A program made the translations under genes and the position numbers. Below are positions 17,133-26,365 of a DNA stretch of 64,000 nt, piece by piece. The notes beneath the pieces are model-generated. The model was not told the DNA's origin and did not search any database. It saw nothing but the letters and a program-made list of their open reading frames with translations. Location of the stretch: assembly GCF_014698835.1 (NCBI RefSeq), contig NZ_JACJTU010000039.1:1-64000 (forward strand). The letters are read 5' to 3'. Source of the stretch: Nostoc paludosum FACHB-159 (GTDB taxonomy: Bacteria; Cyanobacteriota; Cyanobacteriia; Cyanobacteriales; Nostocaceae). Position 1 is the first letter of the stretch. Every line of letters begins with the position of its first letter.

Positions 17133-19511
17133 TTATCTTCTCAATTGTGCAGCTGTAATAACTGCTTGCCCTAAAGATAACCCGCCATCATTTGCTGGAA
17201 CTAAACTGTGAGTCAATACTTTTATTCCCAATATTGCTAATGATTTACTAACTTGCTCTAACAATACACAATTTTGAAATACTCCTCCTGTTAAAGCAAC
17301 CTGATGAATCATATTTTCTTGACAAAGACGCTTAACCATCTCCATAATTACATTAGCTAAACCTTTGTGAAATTTAGCAGCTATAACTTCTTTAGGAATT
17401 TGTTGCTGCAAGTCATGGAGTAAAGCTTGCCACATTGGAACCGGGTCTATACAATAAATACTATCTAAAAAGCTAAATTTAAAAGGATATATTAGCATTT
17501 CTTTATCATTATTTAAGCTGTTAACATTGACTAGAGCTTCCATTGCGATCGCTGCTTGTCCTTCATAGCTACACTCATCTCTATAAATACCGATAGCCGC
17601 CGCCACCGCATCGAACAACCTCCCCACTGAAGAAGCTGGAGGAGAGTTAATTCCTTTCTCAATTAATTGATTAAGTAGCTTAATTGGCTTATTGTTCAAA
17701 AATTGAACTATTTCTAAATCAGCGTATTTTTCTTGACAATCATCCCAAATATTAGCCGCTATTAATTGAGCATAAGTATTACGCCAAGGCTGATATATTG
17801 CTTGTTCGCCGCCAATCATTGCCACTGGTTTAAATGTTGCTAGTCTCGTAAATTTCCGGTAATCTGCTAACAGAAATTCTCCGCCCCAAAGTTTACCATC
17901 TTCTCCATAGCCCAAACCATCTAAAGCAATACCTAATACTGGAGGCGAATCTAGAGGAATCTGATTTTCCGCCATGCAAGCAGCAATGTGGGCGTAATGA
18001 TGTTGAACTGGGTTAATTTTAATTTGTTTTTTATCTGCAAATTCTTTACCAATTTTACTAGAAAGATATTCAGGATGTTTATCGATCGCAATTGTTTCTG
18101 GTTCGTGTTCAAATAAATTTAAGTATAAATTTAAAGTTTCTTGATAACTATGAAAAGCCGCACTATTTTCTAAATCTCCTAGATGTTGTGAAAGAATTGC
18201 TTCTCTTCCTCGCAATAAACAAAAGGTATTTTTTAACTCACTACCCATTGCTAAAATTGGCGGCACATTCTCAAACCCCGGTGGTAAACTAATCGCTGCT
18301 GGTGCGTATCCTCTAGCACGCCGAATTGTTTGTACTTTATCGCCAACAACCCGCACTACCGAATCATCTACTCGATTAATAATATCCCGGTTATGAAGAA
18401 GAAAATAATTAGCTATTGTTCTTAATTTTTCCCTGGCTTCATCATTATCAATACATTGCGGCTCATCAGCAATATTGCCACTAGTCAAAACAATTGGACG
18501 ATTCATCCGCCGCAAAATTAAATGATGTAACGGCGTATAAGGTAGCATAAACCCAAGGCTATTTTGCCCCGGTGCAACTGACACTGCAAGTTTTTTCTCC
18601 ACTTCTATTCCCAGTCTCCAGTCCCCAATCCCCAGTACCTTTTTCCGCAATAAAACAATGGGCGCAGCAGGACTTTTCAATAATTCTTTTTCTTTAAGAT
18701 TTACACTACAATACTGTTCAATTACTTCAATATCCCGTGCCATTAAAGCAAAGGGTTTATGATAGCGCCTTTTGCTATATCGTAATTTTTTTACAACAAC
18801 TTCCTGAGTTGCATCGCAAGCTAAATGAAAACCACCCAACCCTTTAATTGCGACAATTTCACCTCTTTGCAATAGGGTACAAACGGCATCAACATCATCT
18901 AACATCGAGAACATGGAAGCAGTAACCGCTTTTCCATCAGCACGTTCTAACCAAGCTGAAGCACCGCAAGCATGACAAGCTACAGGTTGGGCGTGAAAAC
19001 GGCGATTTTCGACATCGTGGTATTCCTTTGCACATTCTGGACACATAACAAACGCAGACATACTGGTATTCCATCTGTCATAAGGAATGGCACGAATAAT
19101 ACTCAACCGAGGGCCACAATGAGTACAGTTAGTAAAAGGGTAACGGTAAAAGCGGCTAAAAGGGTCGAATATTTCTTTTTGACATTGCAGACAAGTCGCT
19201 GCATCAGGGGCAATTTCTGTTTTAATTGCACTATTGACGCTACTAGAAATCACAAAATTATTAACGTCCAACTCACCTGCGTAAGGAGTTCTTATTAGTT
19301 CATTAATTTTTGCCAACGGTGGACATTCTGTTTGCAATTTAGCAATAAATTCTGTTATCGCTTCTTCACTACCAGATACGCGAATTAAAACACCTTCGCC
19401 ATCATTACAAACATTTCCACCCAAACCGCAAACTTTAGCAAGACGATATACTGTAGGGCGAAATCCTACTCCTTGAACAGTACCGCGAACTCTAATTTCT
19501 TCAGCCACCAT
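17133..19511 (-). CDS. hypF: Carbamoyltransferase HypF with in-frame repeat insertion
   Basis: 792 aa. It makes the carbamoyl-adenylate used for CN ligands. Domains in order: acylphosphatase (RVRGTVQGVGFRP, residues 7-20), two zinc fingers (CLQCQ...CTHCG and CPEC...CHACG, about 108-185), YrdC-like (about 200-390) and Kae1-like carbamoyltransferase with HHYAH and GGVFQN. Residues about 291-302 (VLGIGDWRLGIE) are encoded by ggtactgggg-type tandem repeat at 18606-18639, sitting between LLRKK and VAPGQNSLGFMLPYTPLHH. The frame stays open, so the protein probably remains functional with a surface-loop insertion. Confidence 0.96.
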   Translation of the reverse strand: MVAEEIRVRGTVQGVGFRPTVYRLAKVCGLGGNVCNDGEGVLIRVSGSEEAITEFIAKLQTECPPLAKINELIRTPYAGELDVNNFVISSSVNSAIKTEIAPDAATCLQCQKEIFDPFSRFYRYPFTNCTHCGPRLSIIRAIPYDRWNTSMSAFVMCPECAKEYHDVENRRFHAQPVACHACGASAWLERADGKAVTASMFSMLDDVDAVCTLLQRGEIVAIKGLGGFHLACDATQEVVVKKLRYSKRRYHKPFALMARDIEVIEQYCSVNLKEKELLKSPAAPIVLLRKKVLGIGDWRLGIEVEKKLAVSVAPGQNSLGFMLPYTPLHHLILRRMNRPIVLTSGNIADEPQCIDNDEAREKLRTIANYFLLHNRDIINRVDDSVVRVVGDKVQTIRRARGYAPAAISLPPGFENVPPILAMGSELKNTFCLLRGREAILSQHLGDLENSAAFHSYQETLNLYLNLFEHEPETIAIDKHPEYLSSKIGKEFADKKQIKINPVQHHYAHIAACMAENQIPLDSPPVLGIALDGLGYGEDGKLWGGEFLLADYRKFTRLATFKPVAMIGGEQAIYQPWRNTYAQLIAANIWDDCQEKYADLEIVQFLNNKPIKLLNQLIEKGINSPPASSVGRLFDAVAAAIGIYRDECSYEGQAAIAMEALVNVNSLNNDKEMLIYPFKFSFLDSIYCIDPVPMWQALLHDLQQQIPKEVIAAKFHKGLANVIMEMVKRLCQENMIHQVALTGGVFQNCVLLEQVSKSLAILGIKVLTHSLVPANDGGLSLGQAVITAAQLRR
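18606..18639. repeat. Short tandem repeat inside the hypF coding region
   Basis: On the hypF sense strand the units are ctgggga, ttgggga, ctggaga, ctgggaa: the same seven-base family found upstream of coxB (216-262) and downstream of nifK (44465-44580). Its length keeps the reading frame. Confidence 0.8.
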
Positions 19512-19538
19512 ATAAATTTGTTTTCCAAAAATTACGAA

Positions 19539-20759
19539 TTACGAATTATTAAACTGCCACAGCAAAATTCTATTATTTCCAGAATCAGCTATTACTGCCG
19601 TTTTGACACAAAATTTTATGCCGTAACACCAATTTAAACTATCTCGTTTTGGTAATCCAAAATTCCGATTTTCACTTTTACTTTCAAAATTAATTTGTCC
19701 GGCAATGGCATCTGCCCTTGCACCTTGCAGTGATAAAATTGACTCTGGCTTTCTCCATCCTAACAAGCGCGAATTTGCAGTATCGGCAACTACCAACCAC
19801 TCCTCAGCCACTCCCACACCATAAGGCATACTCAAACTGCTACCACTAGGATAATAAACCCCTTGGTTCATTTCGACACAATTAAAGTTTTTTTGCCCTA
19901 AAACCACTGCACAAGGAGTATTATTTTCCGTGGGTATTCCTTGCCAAATCATGACACGGTTATTCCCCGCATCGCTGACAACTAAATTTTCTCCCCAAAA
20001 ATTAATATCGTGACACCAACGCATACTCGCTGCGGTTGGAGAACCACCACCGTTTTCATTACGATATATCATATCTGGCTGTCCCAAAACTAAATCGGCA
20101 GGTTGGCCGTTTTCTGTTGGTAATTGATGCCAAATTAATATCCTGCGATTTCCTGTATCAGCAACAAATAGCCGTCCTTGATGATAGAAAACACCATAAG
20201 GCCAGTGCATTGTATTCGCAGATGCTTGTTGGCTTCCTCTATTTGGTTCGTTATCGATAAAATTAGCTTGTCCTAATACTAAATCCGCCGGTACATTGCT
20301 ATCTTCTGGTAAATTTTTCCAAATTAAAACTCGGTGATTCCAAGCATCTGCTACAGCTAAACCTTCACCACAGCTACAAATTCCAGTTGGTACGTTTAAA
20401 GTACTTTTTCCAGTTGCGCTTTTAGCATTTTGTCCTTCATGATAAAAGTCAGGTTGCCCAATTACCCAATCAGCTGCTTGACTATCTTTAGTAGGTAAAT
20501 TCCGCCATCCCAACAATCGATGATGTCCTGTATCTGACACCCACAATATGCCATTTGAGAACAAACAAGCACCACGCGGCCCAAACATTGTAGTCGGGCT
20601 GGGTGCTACAGGTATCACTAATTGTTCTGCTTTAAGAATATTACCTAAAATTACCTCTGCCCCCTGAGATGAAAAAGGTAACTTTTGAGGAGTTGCTGTT
20701 GTTTCTGTCGGTAATGGTGGTGTCGGATGAATTGTAATTGGAATATCCATGAACCGCAA
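19539..20759 (-). CDS. NHL-repeat protein of the extended hyp operon
   Basis: 406 aa. At least five NHL-type beta-propeller blades are visible as repeated motifs: GILWVSDTGHHRLLGWRNLP, GLAVADAWNHRVLIWKNLP, RLFVADTGNRRILIWHQLP, LVVSDAGNNRVMIWQGIP, WLVVADTANSRLLGWR. Each is followed by a VLGQ-type strand. No signal peptide is seen. It lies 27 bases upstream of hypF on the same strand. An NHL gene directly before hypF is known from Nostoc, where the extra upstream genes have been proposed to assist hydrogenase small-subunit maturation; the specific role here is inference. ATG 20750 is an alternative start. Confidence 0.9.
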   Translation of the reverse strand: MRFMDIPITIHPTPPLPTETTATPQKLPFSSQGAEVILGNILKAEQLVIPVAPSPTTMFGPRGACLFSNGILWVSDTGHHRLLGWRNLPTKDSQAADWVIGQPDFYHEGQNAKSATGKSTLNVPTGICSCGEGLAVADAWNHRVLIWKNLPEDSNVPADLVLGQANFIDNEPNRGSQQASANTMHWPYGVFYHQGRLFVADTGNRRILIWHQLPTENGQPADLVLGQPDMIYRNENGGGSPTAASMRWCHDINFWGENLVVSDAGNNRVMIWQGIPTENNTPCAVVLGQKNFNCVEMNQGVYYPSGSSLSMPYGVGVAEEWLVVADTANSRLLGWRKPESILSLQGARADAIAGQINFESKSENRNFGLPKRDSLNWCYGIKFCVKTAVIADSGNNRILLWQFNNS

Positions 20760-21104
20760 ATAGAGGCTGATAAATATTTAAAAACATTAATCTTTGAAAG
20801 CATGTAGCAACAATAACATTTTGCTAAAATTATAGATATTCAAACAAGTACTTAACTTGAGCAAAATACAAGCAATTATGTTTATCTCTCGAACAATGCG
20901 ATCGCAGTTATATTCAGTTTAAATTCAAGAGTCAAAAGTCTAGATTTTATCCTTGACTTTTGACTATAGCATTTACCGTTCTAGTACAACGTAAGGGCGC
21001 AAAGCTTTGCACCCCTAGAAATTTCTGTACCTCATTTGATTGGGAACGGCTATAATTTCAACTCATAATAACAAAAATAAGACACTTACAAATTACTAGA
21101 TGTA
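20760..21104. other. Gap between NifU/Rieske and NHL genes
   Basis: 345 bases with no gene seen. It holds part of a dispersed repeat (gtaagggcgcaaagctttgcaccc, near 20990-21020), related to the near-palindrome at 37561. It probably lies within the extended hyp transcript but could also contain an internal promoter; no clear motif was found. Confidence 0.45.
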
Positions 21105-21953
21105 TCAAAATTTTTGGAGTTTCACAAAAACCTTATCACCTTTAATGTGAACTGGATATGACTGAAGGGAAATATCAGGTGCAGTCAAACATTTACCTGT
21201 CTCTAAACTATACTCAAATCCGTGGGAAGGGCAAGTAATAATACTATTTTCAACCTTACCATGTTCTAAAGGATTTCCTAGATGAGCGCAAGCATTACGG
21301 TAACATTTAAACGTAACATCTTGGCGATATAAAATTAGCGAAGTACCAGCAAGTTGTACTGCTAACACACCAAATTCAGGAACTTGTTCGATAGTTGCTA
21401 CTTTTACCCAAGTAGAAGTTAGCTGTGAAGAGAATGGACTTATTAAAGTAGAATTTGCAGTGTTAACAGTAGAATTATGATTAACAGCAACAACTTTGGT
21501 AATTTCAGGACAATGATTTTTGATTGCTTGTTCTACTCCCTGAGATAAAGTTAAAGTAGAAGCCGGACAACTGCTGCAAGTCCCTATTAACTTAACTTCT
21601 ACTGTATCTGGTGGTTTAATTGCTACTAATTCTATATCTCCGTTATGGCTTTTTAAGCCTGGGCGAACTTCTTCAAGGGCAGCCTTAATACGCTGTGCTA
21701 ATGCTGGTTTTGGTGGTTTAACTAATTCGTGGTAAAGCAACACTGCATATACTAGTTCATCACTAACAGCATGGCGCAAAGCTGGCATTGATTCTTGTTT
21801 GAGATTTTTAATCAAATTAGTCAATGCTGCTTTGTGCAAAGCTTCAATTGCTCTTTTTAAGCCTACTGCTACACACCTTTGGCTTTCATCCCACTCGGAT
21901 ATAATTGCCTCAAAGCGGTTAATTTCCTGAACTAATTCTTCAAGGTTAGACAT
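21105..21953 (-). CDS. NifU C-terminal domain / Rieske ferredoxin fusion protein
   Basis: 282 aa from ATG 21953. Residues about 80-160 form a NifU-type iron-sulfur scaffold domain with GTCSSCPASTLTL (Cys-x2-Cys). The C-terminal 100 residues are a Rieske [2Fe-2S] domain with CAHLG and CPSHGFEY (Cys-x-His ... Cys-x2-His). The helical N-terminus is of unknown role. It is a good candidate for building or passing iron-sulfur clusters to HupS. Established from Nostoc: a NifU-like gene sits in the extended hyp operon. Upstream codons to 22001 are translated repeat and were excluded. Confidence 0.92.
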   Translation of the reverse strand: MSNLEELVQEINRFEAIISEWDESQRCVAVGLKRAIEALHKAALTNLIKNLKQESMPALRHAVSDELVYAVLLYHELVKPPKPALAQRIKAALEEVRPGLKSHNGDIELVAIKPPDTVEVKLIGTCSSCPASTLTLSQGVEQAIKNHCPEITKVVAVNHNSTVNTANSTLISPFSSQLTSTWVKVATIEQVPEFGVLAVQLAGTSLILYRQDVTFKCYRNACAHLGNPLEHGKVENSIITCPSHGFEYSLETGKCLTAPDISLQSYPVHIKGDKVFVKLQKF

Positions 21954-21957
21954 AGGA

Positions 21958-21986
21958 TATGGGGCATTGGGCATTGGGCATTGGTT
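21958..21986. repeat. Heptamer array before the NifU/Rieske start
   Basis: Three gggcatt units on the plus strand; in the gene's own direction they give caatgcc units immediately before the start codon. This places a tandem repeat in the translation initiation region of an operon-internal gene. Confidence 0.7.
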
Positions 21987-22002
21987 ATTTACAATTGACA
22001 AT

Positions 22003-22227
22003 TCACTTCATTTTGAAATCTTTGAGGAGAAATGGCATAATCATTCCTGTGAGTAAACTAGATATTGTTACTGGTAAGCAGAAAGGAATTTCTGCTTGTG
22101 CAAATAACACTAGCAGTAAAGAACCTACAGCACTAGCAATAGCAACTTTCTGAACAAAATATATAGGGTCGCGCAGTAGCTTTCCTTTGAAAAATAATTT
22201 AGCAGAATACCAACCAATTTCTAACAT
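22003..22227 (-). CDS. Small membrane protein (extended hyp operon)
   Basis: 74 aa with two likely membrane segments (about 27-45 and 48-66: VAIASAVGSLLLVLFA and LPVTISSLLTGMIMPFLL). A ggagg ribosome binding site lies just before ATG 22227. It is 8 bases from the upstream membrane gene and about 50 bases from the NifU/Rieske start. It corresponds in kind and position to the small genes at the head of the Nostoc extended hyp operon. Function unknown. Confidence 0.8.
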   Translation of the reverse strand: MLEIGWYSAKLFFKGKLLRDPIYFVQKVAIASAVGSLLLVLFAQAEIPFCLPVTISSLLTGMIMPFLLKDFKMK

Positions 22228-22235
22228 ATTTCCTC

Positions 22236-22502
22236 CTAATAACTATTTAATAAATTGAGTATAGCTAGCCCTATAATAATGGCTGGAATTACGCCAGCAG
22301 GAGCAAACAAAGCACCAAGCATGGCTGAAAACTGATAACCTATGTCTTTACCTGCTAATAGCATTCCGCCAATAGCACCGCCAATCATAGATAAAATTGT
22401 TGCTGCGATCAGCCAAACAAATTCCGTTGCTATGTTGAGATCGCCTGCTGCTAAACTTCTAAGAAAATCTCCTGTATTAAGAGTTTTCAATAATTCTTCC
22501 AT
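22236..22502 (-). CDS. Small membrane protein (extended hyp operon)
   Basis: 88 aa. Residues 1-25 are soluble and helical. Two glycine/alanine-rich hydrophobic helices follow (FVWLIAATILSMIGGAIGGMLLAG and MLGALFAPAGVIPAIIIGLAIL). The GGAIGG run suggests tight helix packing. It looks like a partner of the neighbouring 74-aa membrane protein. Function unknown; membership of the hyp operon is from strand, spacing and order. Confidence 0.8.
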   Translation of the reverse strand: MEELLKTLNTGDFLRSLAAGDLNIATEFVWLIAATILSMIGGAIGGMLLAGKDIGYQFSAMLGALFAPAGVIPAIIIGLAILNLLNSY

Positions 22503-22595
22503 TCTCTGTTTTTCTCCTTGATTGAATTAGGAAAGTGGCGAATTAAGAGTTATAAGTGAGGAGTTAAGTTAGATAAAAAAATCATCACTCATAGC

Positions 22596-23573
22596 TCATA
22601 ATTTATCAGTATTAATTTCTGCTTCCACATCTTGTAAGGCTTTAGCTACTATTTCAGCTTGTTCTATCTGTTGATAGTTGGTAAATATTTCTAAAGCTTG
22701 TTGATAGTATGCACGCGCTTGTAAGAGGTTTTTAGGATTACCAGCTTCTGGTTTTTCTGGGTCGTCGGGTAAGTTGAATAAGGCGTTAGCTTTGTTGGAA
22801 ATTGTGTTAGCGTATTCTAGGGGTGTATCTTTGGAATTACGGACTTTTAGAGCTTCGTCATAAGCCGCGATCGCTCTTAAGTTATTCTCCACAGGATGCG
22901 AACTTACTAAATATTGCAAAGCGTTACCCAAATTATTTTGCAACATCGCATATTCCCTGGGATGGTCAATCAGATTAATATGCTTTAGCGCCGTCTCAAA
23001 TGATTGCACTGCTAACCCTTGACGCAAGTATTCCCGTTCCGATGCTAAGGGCATGGAAAGATAAGCGATCGCAATATTGTTGTATAAAATGGCGTATTCT
23101 TGTGGGTAATCTTGCCAAGTAAATACCCGCAAAGCCTCATGATAAGCTTGGATACTATCAGTTATCCGCGCTAAATTATACGGCACAAGTGACTGTAACA
23201 CTAGCCCAAAATTCATCTGTGCTTCTGCCAATTCCTCTGGCGAAGCCAATTGTTGTAAAATCGGTAGCGCTTCTTCATAACCGACTTTCGCTTGCACTAG
23301 CAGTTGCGTGCTAACATCTGGTATTGCCTGTAACGTTCCTGCCATCCCCACTTGCGCCCTGGCTTTCAGTAGGGGATACTCCTCACCACACATTTCATAG
23401 GCGCGGTAATATAAACTAACTGCATTCCGCAAATCTTGGGCTGTTTTGGGCTTTTTTTGAAAGCCTTGGGCAATCTCAATCAGCATTTGGATTTTTTCAT
23501 CTGCTGAGGCTGACTCCGACGCAACAGCCGCGATCGCAGCCTTCACTGCTGAATCTGTAATGCTAGGGGTCAT
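22596..23573 (-). CDS. TPR-repeat protein at the head of the extended hyp operon
   Basis: 325 aa from ATG 23573; a GTG at 23618 would add 15 residues. Helical repeats are seen throughout (YAILYNNIAIAYLSMP, YAMLQNNLGNALQYL, YANTISNKANALFNLP, ARAYYQQALEIF), consistent with tetratricopeptide repeats that scaffold protein contacts. No catalytic motif. It is the first gene of the minus-strand run leading through the NifU/Rieske, NHL and hypFCDEAB genes, so it is likely an accessory maturation factor; this is inference from context. Confidence 0.85.
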   Translation of the reverse strand: MTPSITDSAVKAAIAAVASESASADEKIQMLIEIAQGFQKKPKTAQDLRNAVSLYYRAYEMCGEEYPLLKARAQVGMAGTLQAIPDVSTQLLVQAKVGYEEALPILQQLASPEELAEAQMNFGLVLQSLVPYNLARITDSIQAYHEALRVFTWQDYPQEYAILYNNIAIAYLSMPLASEREYLRQGLAVQSFETALKHINLIDHPREYAMLQNNLGNALQYLVSSHPVENNLRAIAAYDEALKVRNSKDTPLEYANTISNKANALFNLPDDPEKPEAGNPKNLLQARAYYQQALEIFTNYQQIEQAEIVAKALQDVEAEINTDKL

Positions 23574-24102
23574 AACTCTGCCATACTCTAGCCAATTAGA
23601 ATTTGAGTCTCTTGACACCCACGAATGATTAAGACACTATGAATAGCATCTCATCACGGGCCATACTGATTTACGCAGGCTTCGAGTCCTTTTGGCGGAA
23701 TTCCCCTTAGGATTAGCAACTGGGGATGAGGAGATGAGGGAGAAGAATTAATAACCAATGCCCCATGCCCAATGCCCAATCTCTAAAATATAAAACATTC
23801 TATTTCTCAAATTCTAGGGGGGAATTGCCAATATTAATGTCAGCTTTAAACACCTGAATATTTTGAAAATATTTTTTGTATCATTGCTAAACACAATCAA
23901 AATATTCTTTATAGAATTGTTGACATACATATATGCAGTATTTTTCTAAGCAAACTTTGTGACATTGAATAATGCGGTACTAGTCAACTAAAATAGAATC
24001 AAGGTGTCAGTTATCAAACTGATTTGATGCCAAATTAGATGAGCTTACCCTGGATAAACACCGAAGTGTAAAATATGTTCATCAACTATAAAATAAGCCT
24101 CC
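23574..24102. promoter_or_regulatory. Divergent upstream region of the hyp operon
   Basis: 529 bases between the minus-strand hyp operon and a plus-strand DUF2887 gene, so at least one promoter must lie here. It contains a foldback repeat at about 23722-23788 (ggggatgagg units against caatgccccatgccc units) and AT-rich sequence from 23840 on. I looked for NtcA-type GTA-N8-TAC sites and found no convincing match. Confidence 0.45.
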
Positions 24103-24918
24103 TTGAAAACAGACAGTATCTTTTATCGCATCTTTCAAAGTATCCCCAGCACTTTCTTTGAGTTGATTAACCAACCGCCGCAACTAGCTAGTGCTTATCA
24201 ATTTTCCTCAGTTGAAGTCAAAGAACTGGCATTTAGAATCGATGGCGTCTTCCTACCAAATACACCAGACTTACCGATTTATTTTGCCGAAGTCCAATTT
24301 CAACCAGACAAAAAATTCTACTCATGTTTATTCGCTGAAATCTTTAACTATCTCGACAAAACTGAATTAACTAACAATTGGCGTGGTGTTGTCATCTTCC
24401 CGAACCGCAGCGTTGATACTGGAAATACCGAAAGATATATTGAATTACTCAACTCACAACGAGTGACTCGCGTCTATCTTGACGAATTAAGCTCAATTGA
24501 GTCATCATCAATCGGCATCAACACAGTTAAACTAATCGTTGAACCGGAATCAACTGCCACAACAAAAGCCCTAGAAATAGTCAACAGTGCCAGAGAGCAA
24601 ATTCTAGATGTCGCTACGATTAGGGAAATTATACAATTGATAGAGACGATATTAATATACAAGTTGCCGCGATTGAGCCAGGAGGAGATAGGAAAAATGT
24701 TTGGATTAAATGAGTTAAAGCAAACTAGATTTTACCAAGATGTTTTTGCCGAAGGTAAACAAGAAGGTAGAGAAGAAGGCAGACAAGAAGGTAGAAAAGA
24801 AGGTAAGTTAGAAACGATACCCCAGTTATTAGGGCTGGGTTTAAGTATTGAGCAGATAGCTCAAGTCTTAGGTTTGGATGAACAACTTGTTAGACAAGCT
24901 GCACAATCGAAATCCTAA
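24103..24918 (+). CDS. DUF2887 (Rpn/PD-(D/E)XK-like) protein
   Basis: 271 aa. The start MKTDSIFYRIFQ is typical of DUF2887 proteins and here uses TTG at 24103; the upstream ATG at 24075 is out of frame. The nuclease-like core shows AFRIDGVFLP and IYFAEVQFQPD (Asp...Glu-x-Gln). A charged tail follows (EGREEGRQEGRKEGK), then a helix-turn-helix-like end (LSIEQIAQVLGL). These proteins are numerous in cyanobacteria and behave as mobile or accessory genes. No link to hydrogenase function is evident. Confidence 0.8.
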   Translation: MKTDSIFYRIFQSIPSTFFELINQPPQLASAYQFSSVEVKELAFRIDGVFLPNTPDLPIYFAEVQFQPDKKFYSCLFAEIFNYLDKTELTNNWRGVVIFPNRSVDTGNTERYIELLNSQRVTRVYLDELSSIESSSIGINTVKLIVEPESTATTKALEIVNSAREQILDVATIREIIQLIETILIYKLPRLSQEEIGKMFGLNELKQTRFYQDVFAEGKQEGREEGRQEGRKEGKLETIPQLLGLGLSIEQIAQVLGLDEQLVRQAAQSKS

Positions 24919-25285
24919 AACAATAAGGTGGTAGGTCGGGGTGCAATGTGTTGTGCCCCTATATTTTTGCTGTCTTTGACTTCAGTAAAGTATTTCTTCC
25001 TTCTCTTTGCTTTTTTTAAGGTAGCCTGTTAATTATCGCTAATAATTAATTCTTTTTTAATAAAAGAGAGTTGAATTAAAAAATACCTTATGTTGAAAAA
25101 TAAATATAGAGAAACAAGTGACACTCTACAAGCTTGACCGCCTACATTATGCACAATCCACAGTGCTGAGTAGGAATTAGGGAGTGGGTAATATCGGGGA
25201 AATGAGGAAGTAGGGGAAGAACTTCGTAACTCCTGACTTAGAACTTAGCACTGAGTCTGGTAAACAATAGAAAAACACATAGCCG
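24919..25285. promoter_or_regulatory. hupS upstream region
   Basis: 367 bases. Near 24939-24970 a stem (ggggtgcaa against ttgtgcccc, with two G-U pairs) followed by tatattttt could terminate the DUF2887 gene. The rest is AT-rich and must contain the hupSL promoter. NtcA regulates hup genes in Nostoc, but no clear GTA-N8-TAC or TGT-N9-ACA site was identified by eye. Confidence 0.5.
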
Positions 25286-26248
25286 ATGACTAACGTACTG
25301 TGGCTACAAGGTGGTGCTTGTTCGGGTAACACCATGTCATTTCTCAACGCCGAAGAACCAACAGTCTGCGATTTAATTGCCGACTTTGGCATCAAGGTAC
25401 TTTGGCATCCATCTTTGGGGTTGGAACTAGGCGATAATTTACAAACACTGCTGCGGGATTGTATTTCTGGCGCGATTCCCCTGGATATATTGGTATTTGA
25501 AGGTAGCGTTGTCAACGCCCCCAACGGTACTGGGGAATGGAATCGCTTTGCCGATCGCCCCATGAAAGATTGGTTAACAGATCTGGCCAAAGCCGCTAAA
25601 TTTATCGTTGCTGTGGGAGACTGTGCCACTTGGGGAGGAATTCCCGCCATGTCGCCCAACCCCAGCGAATCGGAAGGGTTGCAATTTCTCAAGCGTCAAG
25701 AAGGTGGCTTTTTAGGTAAAGATTTCGTCTCCCAAGCTGGATTACCTGTAATTAACATTCCCGGATGTCCCGCACATCCCGATTGGATTACGCAGATATT
25801 AGTGGCGATCGCTACTGGACGCATAGCAGACATCGCCCTAGATGAACTGCATCGTCCGCAAACTTTCTTCAACACCTATACCCAAACAGGTTGTACTCGC
25901 AACGTCCACTTTGCTTACAAAGCATCAACCGCCGAATTTGGTCAGCGTAAAGGATGCCTATTTTATGACTTGGGTTGTCGCGGCCCCATGACCCATTCCT
26001 CCTGCAACCGCATCCTATGGAATCGTGTCTCCTCCAAAACCCGCGCCGGAATGCCTTGTTTGGGTTGCACTGAACCAGAATTTCCCTTCTTTGACCTCAA
26101 ACCAGGAACCGTATTTAAAACCCAAACAGTTATGGGGGTTCCCAAAGAATTGCCGCCAGGAGTCAACAAAAAAGACTACGCCTTACTCACAATGGTGGCA
26201 AAAGACGCAGCGCCACCTTGGGCGGAAGAAGACTTTTTTACAGTTTAG
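25286..26248 (+). CDS. hupS: Uptake hydrogenase small subunit
   Basis: 320 aa. The electron-transfer subunit of a group 2a uptake [NiFe] hydrogenase, with three Fe-S clusters. Cysteine motifs include GGACSGNTMSFL, VGDCATWGG, IPGCPAHPDWI, the histidine-cysteine group RNVHFAYKAS...GCLFYDLGC, and PCLGCTEPEFPF. The first motif is CSGN where many hydrogenases have CxxC. There is no twin-arginine signal peptide, as usual for cyanobacterial HupS, so it stays cytoplasmic. Followed by a 117-base repeat-filled gap and hupL. Confidence 0.97.
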   Translation: MTNVLWLQGGACSGNTMSFLNAEEPTVCDLIADFGIKVLWHPSLGLELGDNLQTLLRDCISGAIPLDILVFEGSVVNAPNGTGEWNRFADRPMKDWLTDLAKAAKFIVAVGDCATWGGIPAMSPNPSESEGLQFLKRQEGGFLGKDFVSQAGLPVINIPGCPAHPDWITQILVAIATGRIADIALDELHRPQTFFNTYTQTGCTRNVHFAYKASTAEFGQRKGCLFYDLGCRGPMTHSSCNRILWNRVSSKTRAGMPCLGCTEPEFPFFDLKPGTVFKTQTVMGVPKELPPGVNKKDYALLTMVAKDAAPPWAEEDFFTV

Positions 26249-26365
26249 GTAATGGGGAATGGGGCATGGGGCATTGGGCATTGGTTATTCCCCGCGTCCC
26301 CCCGTCCCCGTGTCCCCGTGTCTCCCTTATCTCCCTCATCCCCCCACTAATTAAAGGAGAACACA
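26249..26365. repeat. hupS-hupL intergenic foldback repeat
   Basis: G-rich heptamers (ggggaat, ggggcat, gggcatt) at 26252-26285 are followed by C-rich units (cgtcccc, cgtgtcc) to about 26345, so the RNA can form a long imperfect hairpin between the two cistrons. Tandem repeats in this position are known from Nostoc strains. A good aaaggaga site for hupL follows. Confidence 0.75.

Noticed and set aside
24919..25285. NtcA site upstream of hupS
   Set aside because: Several gta and tac triplets are present, but none with the GTA-N8-TAC spacing that I could confirm by eye.
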